A stretch of DNA of 64,000 bases from positions 62,001-126,000 of the forward strand of contig JBNKJV010000006.1 in NCBI GenBank assembly GCA_050291465.1, written 5' to 3'. Every line of letters begins with the position of its first letter. The first letter of the stretch is position 1. A model generated the notes under the pieces. The model ran no database searches. It saw only the letters and a program-made list of their open reading frames with translations, and was not told the origin of the DNA. Shown here one piece after another: positions 16,506-26,105 of this stretch. This DNA is from CBFDBF01 sp050291465 (lineage in GTDB: Bacteria > Pseudomonadota > Gammaproteobacteria > Chromatiales > Chromatiaceae). The translations under genes were made by a program, and so were the position numbers.

Positions 16506-17609
16506 CTAACGCATTCGCCTTAATCTGTGAATAACACGCGATTTCAGGCCCCTAAAAACGTGTACGGCGCTCATCAACGAGAGCGGAAAATATACGAAGT
16601 CCACATGGGTACGTATCCCCGTGGTCCATTTTTTCAGCCACGGTTCCGCTCTTCCAAGGAACTCAACGCCTTTCATGTCCTGTTCGAATGCAAAACGAAC
16701 AACTTCATTCATGAGAATCACTCCTGGTGAACAGAAGTCATACTCCTCGTCATGGGCGATCTTCAGCGTCCAGAGCTTTCTATATTTAGCCGTGAAGATT
16801 TGTGCGGCTATCAATCGATTATCAATTTTCATACAGGCGTAGTAGAGATAACCGCTATCCGCCGCCAATGAGGTAAATGTTGAAAAAAAATCCACCAAAT
16901 AACCGATACTGGTGATCGCGCTTCCCCGGCGCGCTTTCCAACTACGTTTTTCCAGTGTCAGAAATTCACTAAAAAAGCGCTGCTGCGTCTGTCCCTCCAC
17001 CTTAACGATGTCAAAGCAGACCTGACCAATCTTCTCCGCTTTGCGGAACGCCCGTGTTAAATCATTGCGGTTCTTGGATGTCAGATTGGCATAAAACTCC
17101 TGCCAACTCGTTTCAATCTCCAAGTATTGAGAGTATGTCCGGTTTTTTGCGCTCGCCTGAGATATCAGATTTGCGGTTTTCCAGAATCCAAAGCCGAGGA
17201 TGGGACTGTTGTGGGGAATTCTATGAAAACAAACCGGGATTTTCTGCCGGGCAATGGCTCGCATCAAGACCGCAAGAGATGCCTCGTCCCGATAAAGAAA
17301 ATCCGCCGGCTCGTACAGACGGGGAAAACCGATCAAATACAATCGCGCTCTTAGCCCTGTGCCGATTTTCAGCAACGGCGCAATAGCATGGATCCGTCCC
17401 TCCTCCCGATAAATATAGAAGTGGATTTGATCCCTGGAAAAAAGTGTGTCGGCGGCTATAACGACCCACTCATGGCGCAACAGCGGGTTCTCCATGATAT
17501 CCGCAACCTCATTCCACTGATCGCGCAGCGATCGCAGTTCCTCAATATTTCTGACGATCTCTATCATAGTGGAGCGTTTGGTGCTTCTATCGCCACCTGA
17601 TTCAAGCAC
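16506..17609 (-). CDS. GNAT-fold acyltransferase, FemAB/CelD family (second copy)
   Basis: A 367-residue relative of the 12386-13543 product, with LRHEWVVIAADTLF (about 44-57), SKNRNDLTRAFRKAEKIGQV (about 175-194), KIDNRLIAAQIFTAKYRKLWTL (about 265-286) and KGVEFLGRAEPWLKKWTTG (about 315-333). Acyl acceptor unknown. Two starts are possible: GTG at 17609, which sits 8 nt after AAGGA, and ATG at 17567 (MIEIVRNIEELR), where homology begins. It follows the proline-dehydrogenase-like gene by 6 bp and is probably co-transcribed with it. Confidence 0.78.
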   Translation of the reverse strand: MLESGGDRSTKRSTMIEIVRNIEELRSLRDQWNEVADIMENPLLRHEWVVIAADTLFSRDQIHFYIYREEGRIHAIAPLLKIGTGLRARLYLIGFPRLYEPADFLYRDEASLAVLMRAIARQKIPVCFHRIPHNSPILGFGFWKTANLISQASAKNRTYSQYLEIETSWQEFYANLTSKNRNDLTRAFRKAEKIGQVCFDIVKVEGQTQQRFFSEFLTLEKRSWKARRGSAITSIGYLVDFFSTFTSLAADSGYLYYACMKIDNRLIAAQIFTAKYRKLWTLKIAHDEEYDFCSPGVILMNEVVRFAFEQDMKGVEFLGRAEPWLKKWTTGIRTHVDFVYFPLSLMSAVHVFRGLKSRVIHRLRRMR

Positions 17610-17615
17610 TTTGAG

Positions 17616-18461
17616 TCATTCCTTCAGGCCGAAGGTCCGGACTATTGCGTCTTTCAGTATCCACATCAATATGCGCGGCCGCCGCTTCAGGTCGGACAGG
17701 GCGTACGGCAGATAGGCAATCCCATATGGAACATAGACCCGTGTCGAAACGTCCTTCTCGGCCGCTATACGGGATACTCCCATCGGCAAGCCGTACAGAA
17801 GCTCAAGTTCGCAGGGGGTATCGCTTTCGGCAAGAATACTCAAGCTGGCCTCAACCAGCTTGGGGTCGTGCGAGGCAATCGACACCATGGGTACCTTCCC
17901 GGCCAGCGCCCGGACGATTTCCAGATAGCGCGCCTCAATATCAATATGGGGATTCCAGGGATCTCTCCATTGGCCCTTGACGATCCTCACCGAACATTCA
18001 GCCTCGATGACCTGATCGATATCATGCAGACTCCGATCCCAGCGCGCCGGCAAGGTGCAGCCCATGTTTGGATAAACCTTAACCGCCTCACGCAAAAGTT
18101 CGAAAGTCGGCTGTACCGAATGGGGATACATGGAATCGAAATGGATTCTTGTCCCTTTGGACCTTGCGGCTTCGATTATTTCCAGTAAATACTGGAGTTG
18201 ATAACCGAATGACGGCGCCTTTATGGAAAGATAGGAATCAAAACCCTCCGCCTGCACGGCGCTTAACGCATCGATGTAACGCCGCGTTATTTCCGCATAG
18301 GATTCCCTTTCATCGTCCCAGGGGCAGATAGTGGTCCCCCACCCCGCCCGATGGTATTTCCGGCAGACTCTAAGCCCATCGACCAGATTTTCACCTGCAA
18401 TATAGGAAGGTGCTATGTAGCGCCCGATCCGACTCAGGATCCGGATTATTATTCTTTTCAA
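17616..18461 (-). CDS. Proline-dehydrogenase-like protein
   Basis: A 281-residue TIM-barrel-type protein resembling the PRODH/PutA flavin domain: CSVRIVKGQWRDP (the R-x-V-K-G FAD/substrate strand, about residue 160), MVSIASHDPKLVEASLSIL (SHD motif, about 195-213), CELELLYGLPMGVSR and TRVYVPYGIAYLPYALSDLKRRP. It is shorter than PutA and stands alone, with no pyrroline-5-carboxylate dehydrogenase. Its neighbourhood (FemAB-like acyltransferase and OsmC) argues for a role in surface-molecule chemistry rather than proline use, but this is inference. The start is a TTG at 18461, 12 nt after the OsmC stop. Confidence 0.72.
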   Translation of the reverse strand: MKRIIIRILSRIGRYIAPSYIAGENLVDGLRVCRKYHRAGWGTTICPWDDERESYAEITRRYIDALSAVQAEGFDSYLSIKAPSFGYQLQYLLEIIEAARSKGTRIHFDSMYPHSVQPTFELLREAVKVYPNMGCTLPARWDRSLHDIDQVIEAECSVRIVKGQWRDPWNPHIDIEARYLEIVRALAGKVPMVSIASHDPKLVEASLSILAESDTPCELELLYGLPMGVSRIAAEKDVSTRVYVPYGIAYLPYALSDLKRRPRILMWILKDAIVRTFGLKE

Positions 18462-18473
18462 AATAAAGACCCG

Positions 18474-18869
18474 CTAATGTACCTCGATTCGAAACTCCGG
18501 TGCATTATGTATGTAATGTTTCACGGTGCACAAATCGATGGCCTTTACGATACTGTTGCGATATTTGTCCGGGAATCCTTCGGGCAGAGTCAAATGATAG
18601 GTCACCTTACCCGCATGGGGAGGATTTTCCTCCCGCTCCCAATCCATCTCCATACGCAGCCCTTCCGTGGGAATATCCCGTGAGTGACAAAATCCGAGAG
18701 CGAATATCCCCGCACAGGCAGCCATGGAGGCGAGAAACAGATCGAACGGCTCGGGGGCGGAGGCCTCACCTCCGCGTTTGATGGACTGATCGGTGTTTAT
18801 GGTGAAATCCCCGACCCTGATGTCCACTTTCTTTCCACCTGGAAATAAAATCTCAAGTGCTTCTTTCAT
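18474..18869 (-). CDS. OsmC/Ohr-family protein
   Basis: A 131-residue OsmC-fold protein. FDLFLASMAACAGIFALGFCHSR (about 42-64) contains the first peroxidatic-type cysteine and DLCTVKHYIHNAPEF (about 112-126) the second, matching the two redox cysteines of thiol peroxidases in this family. A role in organic hydroperoxide removal is the family expectation; the YhfA-like subgroup has no firm substrate. It leads a minus-strand run into the proline-dehydrogenase-like and acyltransferase genes. Confidence 0.82.
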   Translation of the reverse strand: MKEALEILFPGGKKVDIRVGDFTINTDQSIKRGGEASAPEPFDLFLASMAACAGIFALGFCHSRDIPTEGLRMEMDWEREENPPHAGKVTYHLTLPEGFPDKYRNSIVKAIDLCTVKHYIHNAPEFRIEVH

Positions 18870-18918
18870 GCAACCTACCTCATTATCACCACCCGGAAGC
18901 CGATCAGGGCCCGTGTGA

Positions 18919-20766
18919 TCAGGTAATCGCTCCGGATTCCAACAGTTTAGCGGTTTCCTCGTATCCAGCGGCTACAATCGCATCCATGGAACGCCATTCA
19001 AGGCTTTCAAACTGTGTCACCTGGGGTCGAATCAATATATCCGCTCCACTCATGGCATCCATCATGGACTGCTCTTTCGCGAAGGTACCGGCCGCAAGCA
19101 ATACATCCAGTATTGACGGCCACTGTACCGAATTCTCCCTTTTAAAACGACCAAATACGTATTCTCTCGCACTCATTTCCAATGAGTCCTTTATTCCACC
19201 GCGCAATTTGGAACTGTTTGATACTTCAACGGCAATAATCTTTCCCGCGAACCGGTTCCGCGCCTCGCCGACCGGAAGCCCCGTAACGATACTGCCATCC
19301 ACCAGCATTTCACCATTCTGGATTACCGGCGGGAAAATACCTGGAATCGACACACTGGCTCGGACCGTTTCCCAGAGCACACCCCGATCTATGAAAACCG
19401 TCTGTATGGAGGTAAGACTCGCCGTTACAAAAAACACAGGAAGCCAAAGATCCTCAATCCGCGCCTCTCCAAATCCCTGACGCAGATTTCTATTGCACTT
19501 GTGCCCGGTGACAAGACTCACAAGGGGAATGGTGTAATCACTGGTGGGATTCGAAGCAATGAACATCTTCCTGTTTACTTCCATTACCTCTTCATAATCC
19601 ATACCCATGGCGATCTCAGCCGCGATGACAGCACCCATGCTCGTCCCCGCAAGATGATCTATCGGAATTCCGTGCTCCAACAGGGCACGAACGGCACCGA
19701 CGTGGGCAAATCCCCGCGCCCCACCACCGCCGAGAACTAAACCGACCGCTTCTCCCAGTATGCAGCGAACAATGCGGTCATAATCCGCATCTTTACCCTC
19801 CACGGCGTGATAATGATGCCTGAACGAACGATCCTTAAACCAGGCCGAAGTACCTTTCGGAAGAGTCGCATCATCTTTATGCATCACCACCAGATCGGTG
19901 TTCGAAAAAGGCAGCCGGGCCACCGAATCCCATATCTGCTTTTCACCGCTTGTAAGCTCCGGGGGCATCTTGTCACCGACAATAAAGAGCACCCGATCCG
20001 CCTGACGTATGACGAAACTGCGCCAATCCGGCGATCGTGCCGGCGTCAGGTATAGAATGAAATCGTTCTGATCCTCCTGTTCGCTGAGCCAGCGCGCCAG
20101 CGGCAGATCTTCGGGTGACACCAGACCGGTCGGAATCCTTGCGGCGTTCCCATGCCGATCCAGCATCACGTCCGTTACCAGCATTACCCTGCCTTTTCTT
20201 TCCAGCGCACGGCGAAATCTTTCTGCCAATTTTTCTCCACTAAGGGTTTCATCCAACACCACCAGGGCTATACTGCCAACGCGTCCCTTCGGTCCGGCGT
20301 GTCTTAACGACTGCCGCAACCGCGTAAACATTATTCTGGAAAGTTTCAGCAGAAATTTCGGGGACCGTTCAAACAGCTCCATCACTGCTTTTCCCGGCAG
20401 CCTGACCAGTTCGCTGTCCCTCTGGGCAACTATGGTGACGCAACGGGTCTCGCCAAACAGGGCTGACATCTCACCTATGATGTCCCCGGGGGCAATCGCT
20501 CCCAGGAGACTCCCGTCCCCCCCTTCCCCATCCATGACCGCCACCAGACGACCCCCGGATACGATATATAGGGAGTCGTCGTCATCCCCACGGTTAAAAA
20601 GCGCCTCACCGCTTTTCAGCCTAACCCACTCCAACTGTTTCTGCAGAAAGGACAGGACCTCGGTATCCAATTCCCGGAAAAGATCCACTCCCGCCAGGTT
20701 GAATGTCTTTTTGGTGTTCATTCCGTCTGTTCTTACCGTTTCCCTACCTGGGAAATCAGAAGGCAT
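18919..20766 (-). CDS. Cyclic-nucleotide-binding, patatin-like phospholipase (NTE-like)
   Basis: A 615-residue protein with an N-terminal cNMP-binding domain (about residues 25-150; GDIIGEMSALFGETR is the phosphate-binding-cassette-like loop), a middle linker (about 160-340) and a C-terminal patatin domain. The latter has the oxyanion motif GGGARGFAHVGA (about 345), the nucleophile elbow GTSMGA (GxSxG, about 375) and the catalytic DGS (DGSIVTGLP, about 492). This is the layout of neuropathy-target-esterase-like lysophospholipases. Start ATG at 20766 has GGAG too close; ATG at 20721 (MNTKKTFNL) is an alternative. Confidence 0.88.
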   Translation of the reverse strand: MPSDFPGRETVRTDGMNTKKTFNLAGVDLFRELDTEVLSFLQKQLEWVRLKSGEALFNRGDDDDSLYIVSGGRLVAVMDGEGGDGSLLGAIAPGDIIGEMSALFGETRCVTIVAQRDSELVRLPGKAVMELFERSPKFLLKLSRIMFTRLRQSLRHAGPKGRVGSIALVVLDETLSGEKLAERFRRALERKGRVMLVTDVMLDRHGNAARIPTGLVSPEDLPLARWLSEQEDQNDFILYLTPARSPDWRSFVIRQADRVLFIVGDKMPPELTSGEKQIWDSVARLPFSNTDLVVMHKDDATLPKGTSAWFKDRSFRHHYHAVEGKDADYDRIVRCILGEAVGLVLGGGGARGFAHVGAVRALLEHGIPIDHLAGTSMGAVIAAEIAMGMDYEEVMEVNRKMFIASNPTSDYTIPLVSLVTGHKCNRNLRQGFGEARIEDLWLPVFFVTASLTSIQTVFIDRGVLWETVRASVSIPGIFPPVIQNGEMLVDGSIVTGLPVGEARNRFAGKIIAVEVSNSSKLRGGIKDSLEMSAREYVFGRFKRENSVQWPSILDVLLAAGTFAKEQSMMDAMSGADILIRPQVTQFESLEWRSMDAIVAAGYEETAKLLESGAIT

Positions 20767-20918
20767 CTCCTTTCAGGAGGGAGAGCCTGAATCCGATTTG
20801 TAAGGTTCCCTTCTATTTTAGTCTCTAAGCGATCGGCGGGTACGGTCGGGGCTCGATCCGTTTGATAATGGTCGCACTACTCGGACCGCATGAGTTGCCG
20901 GCCGATGCTTAAGGAACA

Positions 20919-23579
20919 TCAGCTATCGGCAGGAAGAACCCTTTTTCTATACTTGCGTGCACGGGGGTCATACACCAGGATCAGGATCGCCGGTAGAATC
21001 ATCAGATCAAAAAGCAGCGCCGCCACCAGTCCTATACTGGACAACAGACCGAAATTTCCGGTGGGAATAAACTCCGAGATCGTCAGAACCAGGAATTGGG
21101 CACAAAGAATAACCGTCGTGGTCATTACCGCCCTTCCCGCCTGGCTATAGGTGCGAATCAGGGCGGTTATCGGGCGGCTTCCCGCTTTTACCCGTTTTAT
21201 GAACCCATGAAAGACATGAATCGTATCGTCCACCGCGATACCGACCGCCACGCTGGCAATCATAGCGGTTGCCATATCGAGCCAGATGCCGAATATCCCC
21301 ATAAAGATAAAAATCAGGAGGATCGGGGAAAGATTGGGAATCATACACAACACGGCCTGACTCAACGAACGCCACAGCACCAGCATCAACAGGAAGATAA
21401 GGATCAGAGCTCCCCCCAGACTGTAGACCTGGCCGCGGACCAATAGATCCTCCATATCGGAGAACAGCCGGCCGGCCCCGGCGACATCCCAGGTCAATCC
21501 TCCCTTGATATGCTGACTCAGGTAGCCCCTGATCTGCTCCATAACGCGGCTGATATTCGACGTACTGTGGACGTTAAGATTAAGGTTTACCAGCCCGACC
21601 CTGAAATCCCTGTCAACCACGTCATAAATATCCTCTCCGTCATAGATGAAAAGATATTGACTGATCAGAGAGGGATTGCTCGGAATCTTTCGGAATCGGG
21701 CATTTTCTTCATGAAACCCCCAATTCATTTCCTCAATGAAATCTACCGGAGAAATCGACTTGTCCACCTCGGGTAATTGCTCCACCCATTCCTGAAACGC
21801 TTTGATCTCCTGAAGGTTCTCCGGGCGTTTCAAGCCGTCTGCTGCCGTTGCCGTAAATACCACCTGGAGCGGTGTTGTTCCCACCAGTTTCTGATCAATT
21901 CGTGCAGTACTGCGTCGGATCTCGTGCGTCGGTCGAAAAAACTCCTGCAGGCTGGTTTCCACCGTGATATTCAGGAGTTGCGGAACCCCCATGAGAAGAA
22001 GAATCCCGGTTGTAACCAGCACTGCTCCCGGATAGCGCATCCCCAGCCGGGACAGATAACGCAATCCGCTATCCATCCATCGGAGACCGCCTTTACGTTT
22101 GGGCCAGTCGCTGTGGTCCCAACGCGCGAATATCGGCGGCACCAGGACGATCACTACCAAATAGGACAGCATCACACCAAGGGCCGAGATCAGGCCGAAG
22201 GTGGCAATGGGTGCGATAGGGCTGATGCCGAGAGATGCCAAGCCCGCAGCCGTGGTAAGCACGGTAAACCGGGCCGGTCGCCGGATCTCCTGTAGCGCCT
22301 TCTCCACCCGGAATTTTCCCGCCAGGCCCCGCTGGGCGGCGTAGTGGATTGAGTTGAACAGATGTACAAGGGCGGCGATAGTCAGCGCCGAAAGCAGCGG
22401 CGGAATTATGCTGGAGATCAGGGTAAACGGGCGTCCCGCCAATACGTACAGGGCAATGGTCGAACTGACCACCACGCCTATGGCGATTCCTCCGACCACC
22501 ACCGCCAGGGGCCGATGAAAAAGCAGCCAGATCAGAAGCAGCCCGATGACGGTGGTCACCGGGATAAATATCATGTTGTCTCTTAACATGGCGCGAAGCT
22601 GAGCAACATCTACCGGCACGTTCCCGGACACCGCGCTGAGATAACCGGACAGCCTGGCGTCTTCCACCTCTTTCATGATGTCTTTGAGAAGCGCCTCACG
22701 GCGCAGGCTGTTATCCGCAGCTCGCGGGACCACCACAATGGCCACGGCGGAACCGTCATCCGCCACCAGATAACTCCGCGCGAACCGATCCGCCCCGACT
22801 ATCGTCGGTCGTTCAGACGGATGGCTATCGTCTAAGCGATCGGTGTCGATCAGGGGTTCGACCATAAATCCGTCCTCGCTTCCGGAGATATGGTCCTGCG
22901 TGGTCAGAGCCACCACATCCTTAACCTGCGGATGGACGCTCAACCTTTCCGCAAGCTGGTCATAGGCCTTGAGAAAACCGTCCGAAAACAGCGCCACGCC
23001 CTCGAACAGCAGGACCGCCACCTGGTCGTTCGGAAACTTCTTCCGGATGGTGTTATCAATCACCACTGCCGGCTCATCCCTGGGGAAATAGACTTTGGGG
23101 GCGTTGTTTATGTCCAGATTCAGCAGCAGCAGGCTGGGTAAGGTTGAAAGAAGGAGTAGTAACGCTATGCTGCCGTACAGGATCCAGGGGAGGTTCCTGA
23201 TCATCCCCCACAGGGTCATATCTTCCCGGGTTTTTATGGAGATCTGGATACACTGTTCACCATCGAACTCCACCCGATGCGAACTCATGACCGCCCGGAA
23301 GTCCTGACCATCCAGCGTATTCATGGCCAATCTTGCCCGAGGTATCTCCTTGGCCCCGGGTTTGGTGGTCTCGGCCTGCGACAGGTGGTGTCTGAGCCGA
23401 TCATGGTGCCTGGCGTTGACCATATCCAGCAGCGGGATGCCGGCCAGTTCGTCCAGGTCCGGGATACGGAATCGCTTCAGATAGGCACGATTGGCATAGA
23501 CGAACATACCGCCATGGATAATGGCGATCGGGGCATGAAGGGATTCAAGGCGTGACCGTTGGGAACGCGCGTCCTCCAT
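20919..23579 (-). CDS. RND/MMPL-family exporter with N-terminal PAS domain
   Basis: About 886 residues. The first 140 residues form a PAS-like domain (APIAIIHGGMFVYANRAYLKRF, FRIPDLDELAGIPLLDMV). The rest is a typical RND permease of the MMPL/HAE3 type: one helix near 155-175, a periplasmic loop, six helices (about 345-500), a second loop and six more helices, with MTTTVILCAQFLVLTISEF near the end. Such proteins move lipids or hydrophobic compounds. The ATG at 23579 is preferred over a GTG at 23615, since it follows CGGAG by 9 nt and sits 17 nt after the barrel gene stop. Partner genes are the upstream barrel and LolA-like genes. Confidence 0.85.
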   Translation of the reverse strand: MEDARSQRSRLESLHAPIAIIHGGMFVYANRAYLKRFRIPDLDELAGIPLLDMVNARHHDRLRHHLSQAETTKPGAKEIPRARLAMNTLDGQDFRAVMSSHRVEFDGEQCIQISIKTREDMTLWGMIRNLPWILYGSIALLLLLSTLPSLLLLNLDINNAPKVYFPRDEPAVVIDNTIRKKFPNDQVAVLLFEGVALFSDGFLKAYDQLAERLSVHPQVKDVVALTTQDHISGSEDGFMVEPLIDTDRLDDSHPSERPTIVGADRFARSYLVADDGSAVAIVVVPRAADNSLRREALLKDIMKEVEDARLSGYLSAVSGNVPVDVAQLRAMLRDNMIFIPVTTVIGLLLIWLLFHRPLAVVVGGIAIGVVVSSTIALYVLAGRPFTLISSIIPPLLSALTIAALVHLFNSIHYAAQRGLAGKFRVEKALQEIRRPARFTVLTTAAGLASLGISPIAPIATFGLISALGVMLSYLVVIVLVPPIFARWDHSDWPKRKGGLRWMDSGLRYLSRLGMRYPGAVLVTTGILLLMGVPQLLNITVETSLQEFFRPTHEIRRSTARIDQKLVGTTPLQVVFTATAADGLKRPENLQEIKAFQEWVEQLPEVDKSISPVDFIEEMNWGFHEENARFRKIPSNPSLISQYLFIYDGEDIYDVVDRDFRVGLVNLNLNVHSTSNISRVMEQIRGYLSQHIKGGLTWDVAGAGRLFSDMEDLLVRGQVYSLGGALILIFLLMLVLWRSLSQAVLCMIPNLSPILLIFIFMGIFGIWLDMATAMIASVAVGIAVDDTIHVFHGFIKRVKAGSRPITALIRTYSQAGRAVMTTTVILCAQFLVLTISEFIPTGNFGLLSSIGLVAALLFDLMILPAILILVYDPRARKYRKRVLPADS

Positions 23580-23596
23580 GGCTGTGAACTCCGGCT

Positions 23597-25183
23597 CTAG
23601 AATTCGGCCCGCCACCCCACCGTCAACAGGGAGTGGTCCTGGTGGTAACCACCGGCGGTCCCGTCCTCTCCGTCAAAGTGGTGCATTTCCATATAGATTT
23701 CGTGAGGTTCCCAGCCAATGAAAGAGATTTCCGGATTGACGTAGATATCCTGCTCATCCAACCCGAAGAAGAACCGCATCCGCGCCCGCCACTGGTCCTG
23801 GGCAAACGGCGTCTCAATCGAGCCGTTGAAGTTATAGATCTCGGTACGATCGAGGATATCCGGAGTGTCGTAGAGATTGGTGCCCGCAAGCTGAAGATTG
23901 ACCCGGGTATCGCCGTCCCCCGGATGAAACTCCACACCTGCGCCCCAGTTGACCCCTTTCACTTCGGTATAGGCAAGATCGTCCCGGGTGGCGGGTACAT
24001 CACTGATCCAGGCGGCCTCGAACCGCCAGGTGGCCCCTACCGCCTCAAATCCCACGTCACCGCCCAGGGACCAGGCCCGGGGATATTCGGCCTCCAGGGT
24101 GTTGTTAGCGGCGTTATAACGGAAATAAGGTGCTGACTGGCGCCCATGTTGCGCCGTCAATGCAAAATCAAACGAGGACTCGGTACGGCTGTAACGCAAA
24201 CCGAATCCACCGTCGTCGGACGGTGCATCGTCATCGATCGCGGCCCCGGATACCAGGGCGGTCATAACCGGGCTGCTTTCGATCCCCAGTATCTTCCCCC
24301 GCCTGCGGTCTATGGGGTACCAGATGCTGTCTTTGTCCGGGAGTTCCGCGCCGCGGAAGGTGGGAAGCCAGAGCAGATCCAATTTGTTGTTGCCCTGAAA
24401 GCCCTCTACCCTGAGCATGGGCCGTGCCCGCCGCCGATCCTGAAGATCATCGAGGACAAAACGGGTAAGGTCCTGGACGCTCAACCGGTCGCTCGGGGGA
24501 ATCTCGTCGATGCGCCCCCAGATAACGGTCTGGGCTCCCAGGGTAACACGCGTACTTTCGCCCCGGTAACGGATATAGCTTTCGCCGTAATCAAAGGTCG
24601 CCTCATCCCAACTCGGGTCCCCGGTCTGAGAATAGCCGTCCACCCGACCGGCCAGCCGCAGCTCCCACGCCTCTCCCGAATCCCAGGAGGCGCTGACGGC
24701 GGCGTGACCGTAATGGACCCCGTCCACCGGTTCGCTGGTCTTGGTCAGGGCGGCGGCCTCGAGCTGCGCCTTATCCAGCCCGATGCGAAATCCACCTGCC
24801 TTCTCCGGAAAAGCGGTCGGCTCAGGCGTAGTCTCCGCGATCTCTTCCTCCTGCGGCATACCTTCCGTCCCCGCGTCCTCCACATCGATGGTAATCCCCT
24901 CCTCTCCCCGGGAATCTTCTTCCTCAACCACCAAGGTATGGTCCGGGCCCGCGGCCGGTTCCACCGTATCCGTATCTTCCATGTCGATGACCACCTCGTC
25001 CCCTCCCTGGGAATCCCCTTCCTCAATCACGATAGGGCCCTCATCCTCCATGATAATCATCTCTTCGTCCCCCGCGGAGATCTGAATCTCCTCCACATCC
25101 TGGGACCAGGCGTCGGTACAGAGCAATAAAGTCGAAAAAGCAGCAGCGGTGAATAATGGCGTTTTCATAGTTATGGATTCCAA
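23597..25183 (-). CDS. Outer-membrane beta-barrel protein (DUF1302-like) with acidic repeat insert
   Basis: A 528-residue exported protein. Signal peptide: MKTPLFTAAAFSTLLLCTDAWS, cleaved near residue 27. Residues about 28-130 are very acidic and carry two similar blocks (IVIEEGDSQGGDEVVIDMED and LVVEEEDSRGEEGITIDVED). From about 135 there are alternating amphipathic strands rich in aromatic residues and ending in F (LLTVGWRAEF), the usual C-terminal signal of outer-membrane barrels. The ATG at 25183 has AGGA upstream. The gene sits between a LolA-like gene and an RND exporter gene, a common grouping for lipid transport to the outer membrane. Confidence 0.75.
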   Translation of the reverse strand: MESITMKTPLFTAAAFSTLLLCTDAWSQDVEEIQISAGDEEMIIMEDEGPIVIEEGDSQGGDEVVIDMEDTDTVEPAAGPDHTLVVEEEDSRGEEGITIDVEDAGTEGMPQEEEIAETTPEPTAFPEKAGGFRIGLDKAQLEAAALTKTSEPVDGVHYGHAAVSASWDSGEAWELRLAGRVDGYSQTGDPSWDEATFDYGESYIRYRGESTRVTLGAQTVIWGRIDEIPPSDRLSVQDLTRFVLDDLQDRRRARPMLRVEGFQGNNKLDLLWLPTFRGAELPDKDSIWYPIDRRRGKILGIESSPVMTALVSGAAIDDDAPSDDGGFGLRYSRTESSFDFALTAQHGRQSAPYFRYNAANNTLEAEYPRAWSLGGDVGFEAVGATWRFEAAWISDVPATRDDLAYTEVKGVNWGAGVEFHPGDGDTRVNLQLAGTNLYDTPDILDRTEIYNFNGSIETPFAQDQWRARMRFFFGLDEQDIYVNPEISFIGWEPHEIYMEMHHFDGEDGTAGGYHQDHSLLTVGWRAEF

Positions 25184-25283
25184 TTCCTGCGCTCAGGGGA
25201 GATCCCCTGCCTGTTTTTATAGCGCAGAATTATACTCCATTCAATATGTTAACGCCAATTCCTTTAGTTAATTCTCAGTATTC

Positions 25284-26105
25284 TCAGGGAACATATTGTT
25301 TTTCTCTGCTGGGATCGGACAATCCCCGCCGGGAAAACAGCGATTCCGGGATATTCTGATCGAATTTAATACGGGAGGTGGACAGCTCCGTTTTATGCCC
25401 GGAATTCAGGTCATACATGGTACTTTGCAGCACGGTCCAGTAACCCTGTATCTTCTTCAATCGACGCGCCAGCAGCCTTTTTACCGGCTTTTTGCGCCCC
25501 TTTTGGTAAAAATCCACCCGCAACGGGGTCAGGGTCCGGCGGTGAATCCAGCTGACCCGTTTCGAATAGATCGAGTTGTCGGGATCTACCGGCCTGCTTA
25601 CCAGAATATCGCACTGGATCTTGCCCACCTTGCCCTGGCCTATCAGCCTGTGGGTGTCCATATCCGGCTCCCGGTCCCGAAGGTCCTCATAGAAGAAATC
25701 GGAGCCCACAAAACGCCCACCCTTACGGGAAGAGGATATGCGCCGAACCCGGTCCAGAGCCGGGAGATATAACCACTGATCGCTGTCATCCCCCGGATGA
25801 TCCAGGGTCAGCAACCCGGTATTCTCCACATCCGCCGGGGTGAAAAAGCGCATCAGCGACCAGCGCTCTCCCTTCCCTTTGTCCAGACGGAATACCGCCA
25901 GCTTCCGTACCCGGGTTTGAACACCCTTCCCGGAGAGGGTCATGGTGACCAGTGAGGCCGCGTCTTTTCCACTCGGGCGATCATAGACCTGCTGCGCCAG
26001 TTTGGTTGCAGCGTCGTCGCCGGCAGCGGCCGTCAGACAAGTATTTGCCAACAGCAGAAACAGGAAGACCCTTACTGGTAATTGCCGACCGTTATTTAGT
26101 TTCAT
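25284..26105 (-). CDS. Periplasmic outer-membrane lipoprotein-sorting-like (LolA-fold) protein
   Basis: Signal peptide at the N-terminus (MKLNNGRQLPVRVFLFLLLA, cleavage near AAAG), then a LolA-like fold: SLVTMTLSGKGVQTRVRKLAVF, WSLMRFFTPADVENTGLLTL, DQWLYLPALDRVRRISSSRKGGRFVGSDFFYEDL. This is the 'outer membrane lipoprotein-sorting protein' family found beside MMPL exporters; it likely carries a hydrophobic ligand across the periplasm. The ATG at 26105 is chosen over an upstream TTG because the signal peptide begins there. Confidence 0.82.
   Translation of the reverse strand: MKLNNGRQLPVRVFLFLLLANTCLTAAAGDDAATKLAQQVYDRPSGKDAASLVTMTLSGKGVQTRVRKLAVFRLDKGKGERWSLMRFFTPADVENTGLLTLDHPGDDSDQWLYLPALDRVRRISSSRKGGRFVGSDFFYEDLRDREPDMDTHRLIGQGKVGKIQCDILVSRPVDPDNSIYSKRVSWIHRRTLTPLRVDFYQKGRKKPVKRLLARRLKKIQGYWTVLQSTMYDLNSGHKTELSTSRIKFDQNIPESLFSRRGLSDPSREKQYVP

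Noticed and set aside
24146..25129. Plus-strand open frame of 327 codons opposite the outer-membrane barrel gene
   Set aside because: Mirror image of the acidic repeat and barrel coding sequence; composition is rich in Arg/Pro/Leu as expected from an antisense frame.
25196..25213. Hairpin CAGGGGA-GA-TCCCCTG as a terminator
   Set aside because: On the strand of the surrounding genes it has no following T-run; it lies in the leader of the barrel gene and its role is unclear.
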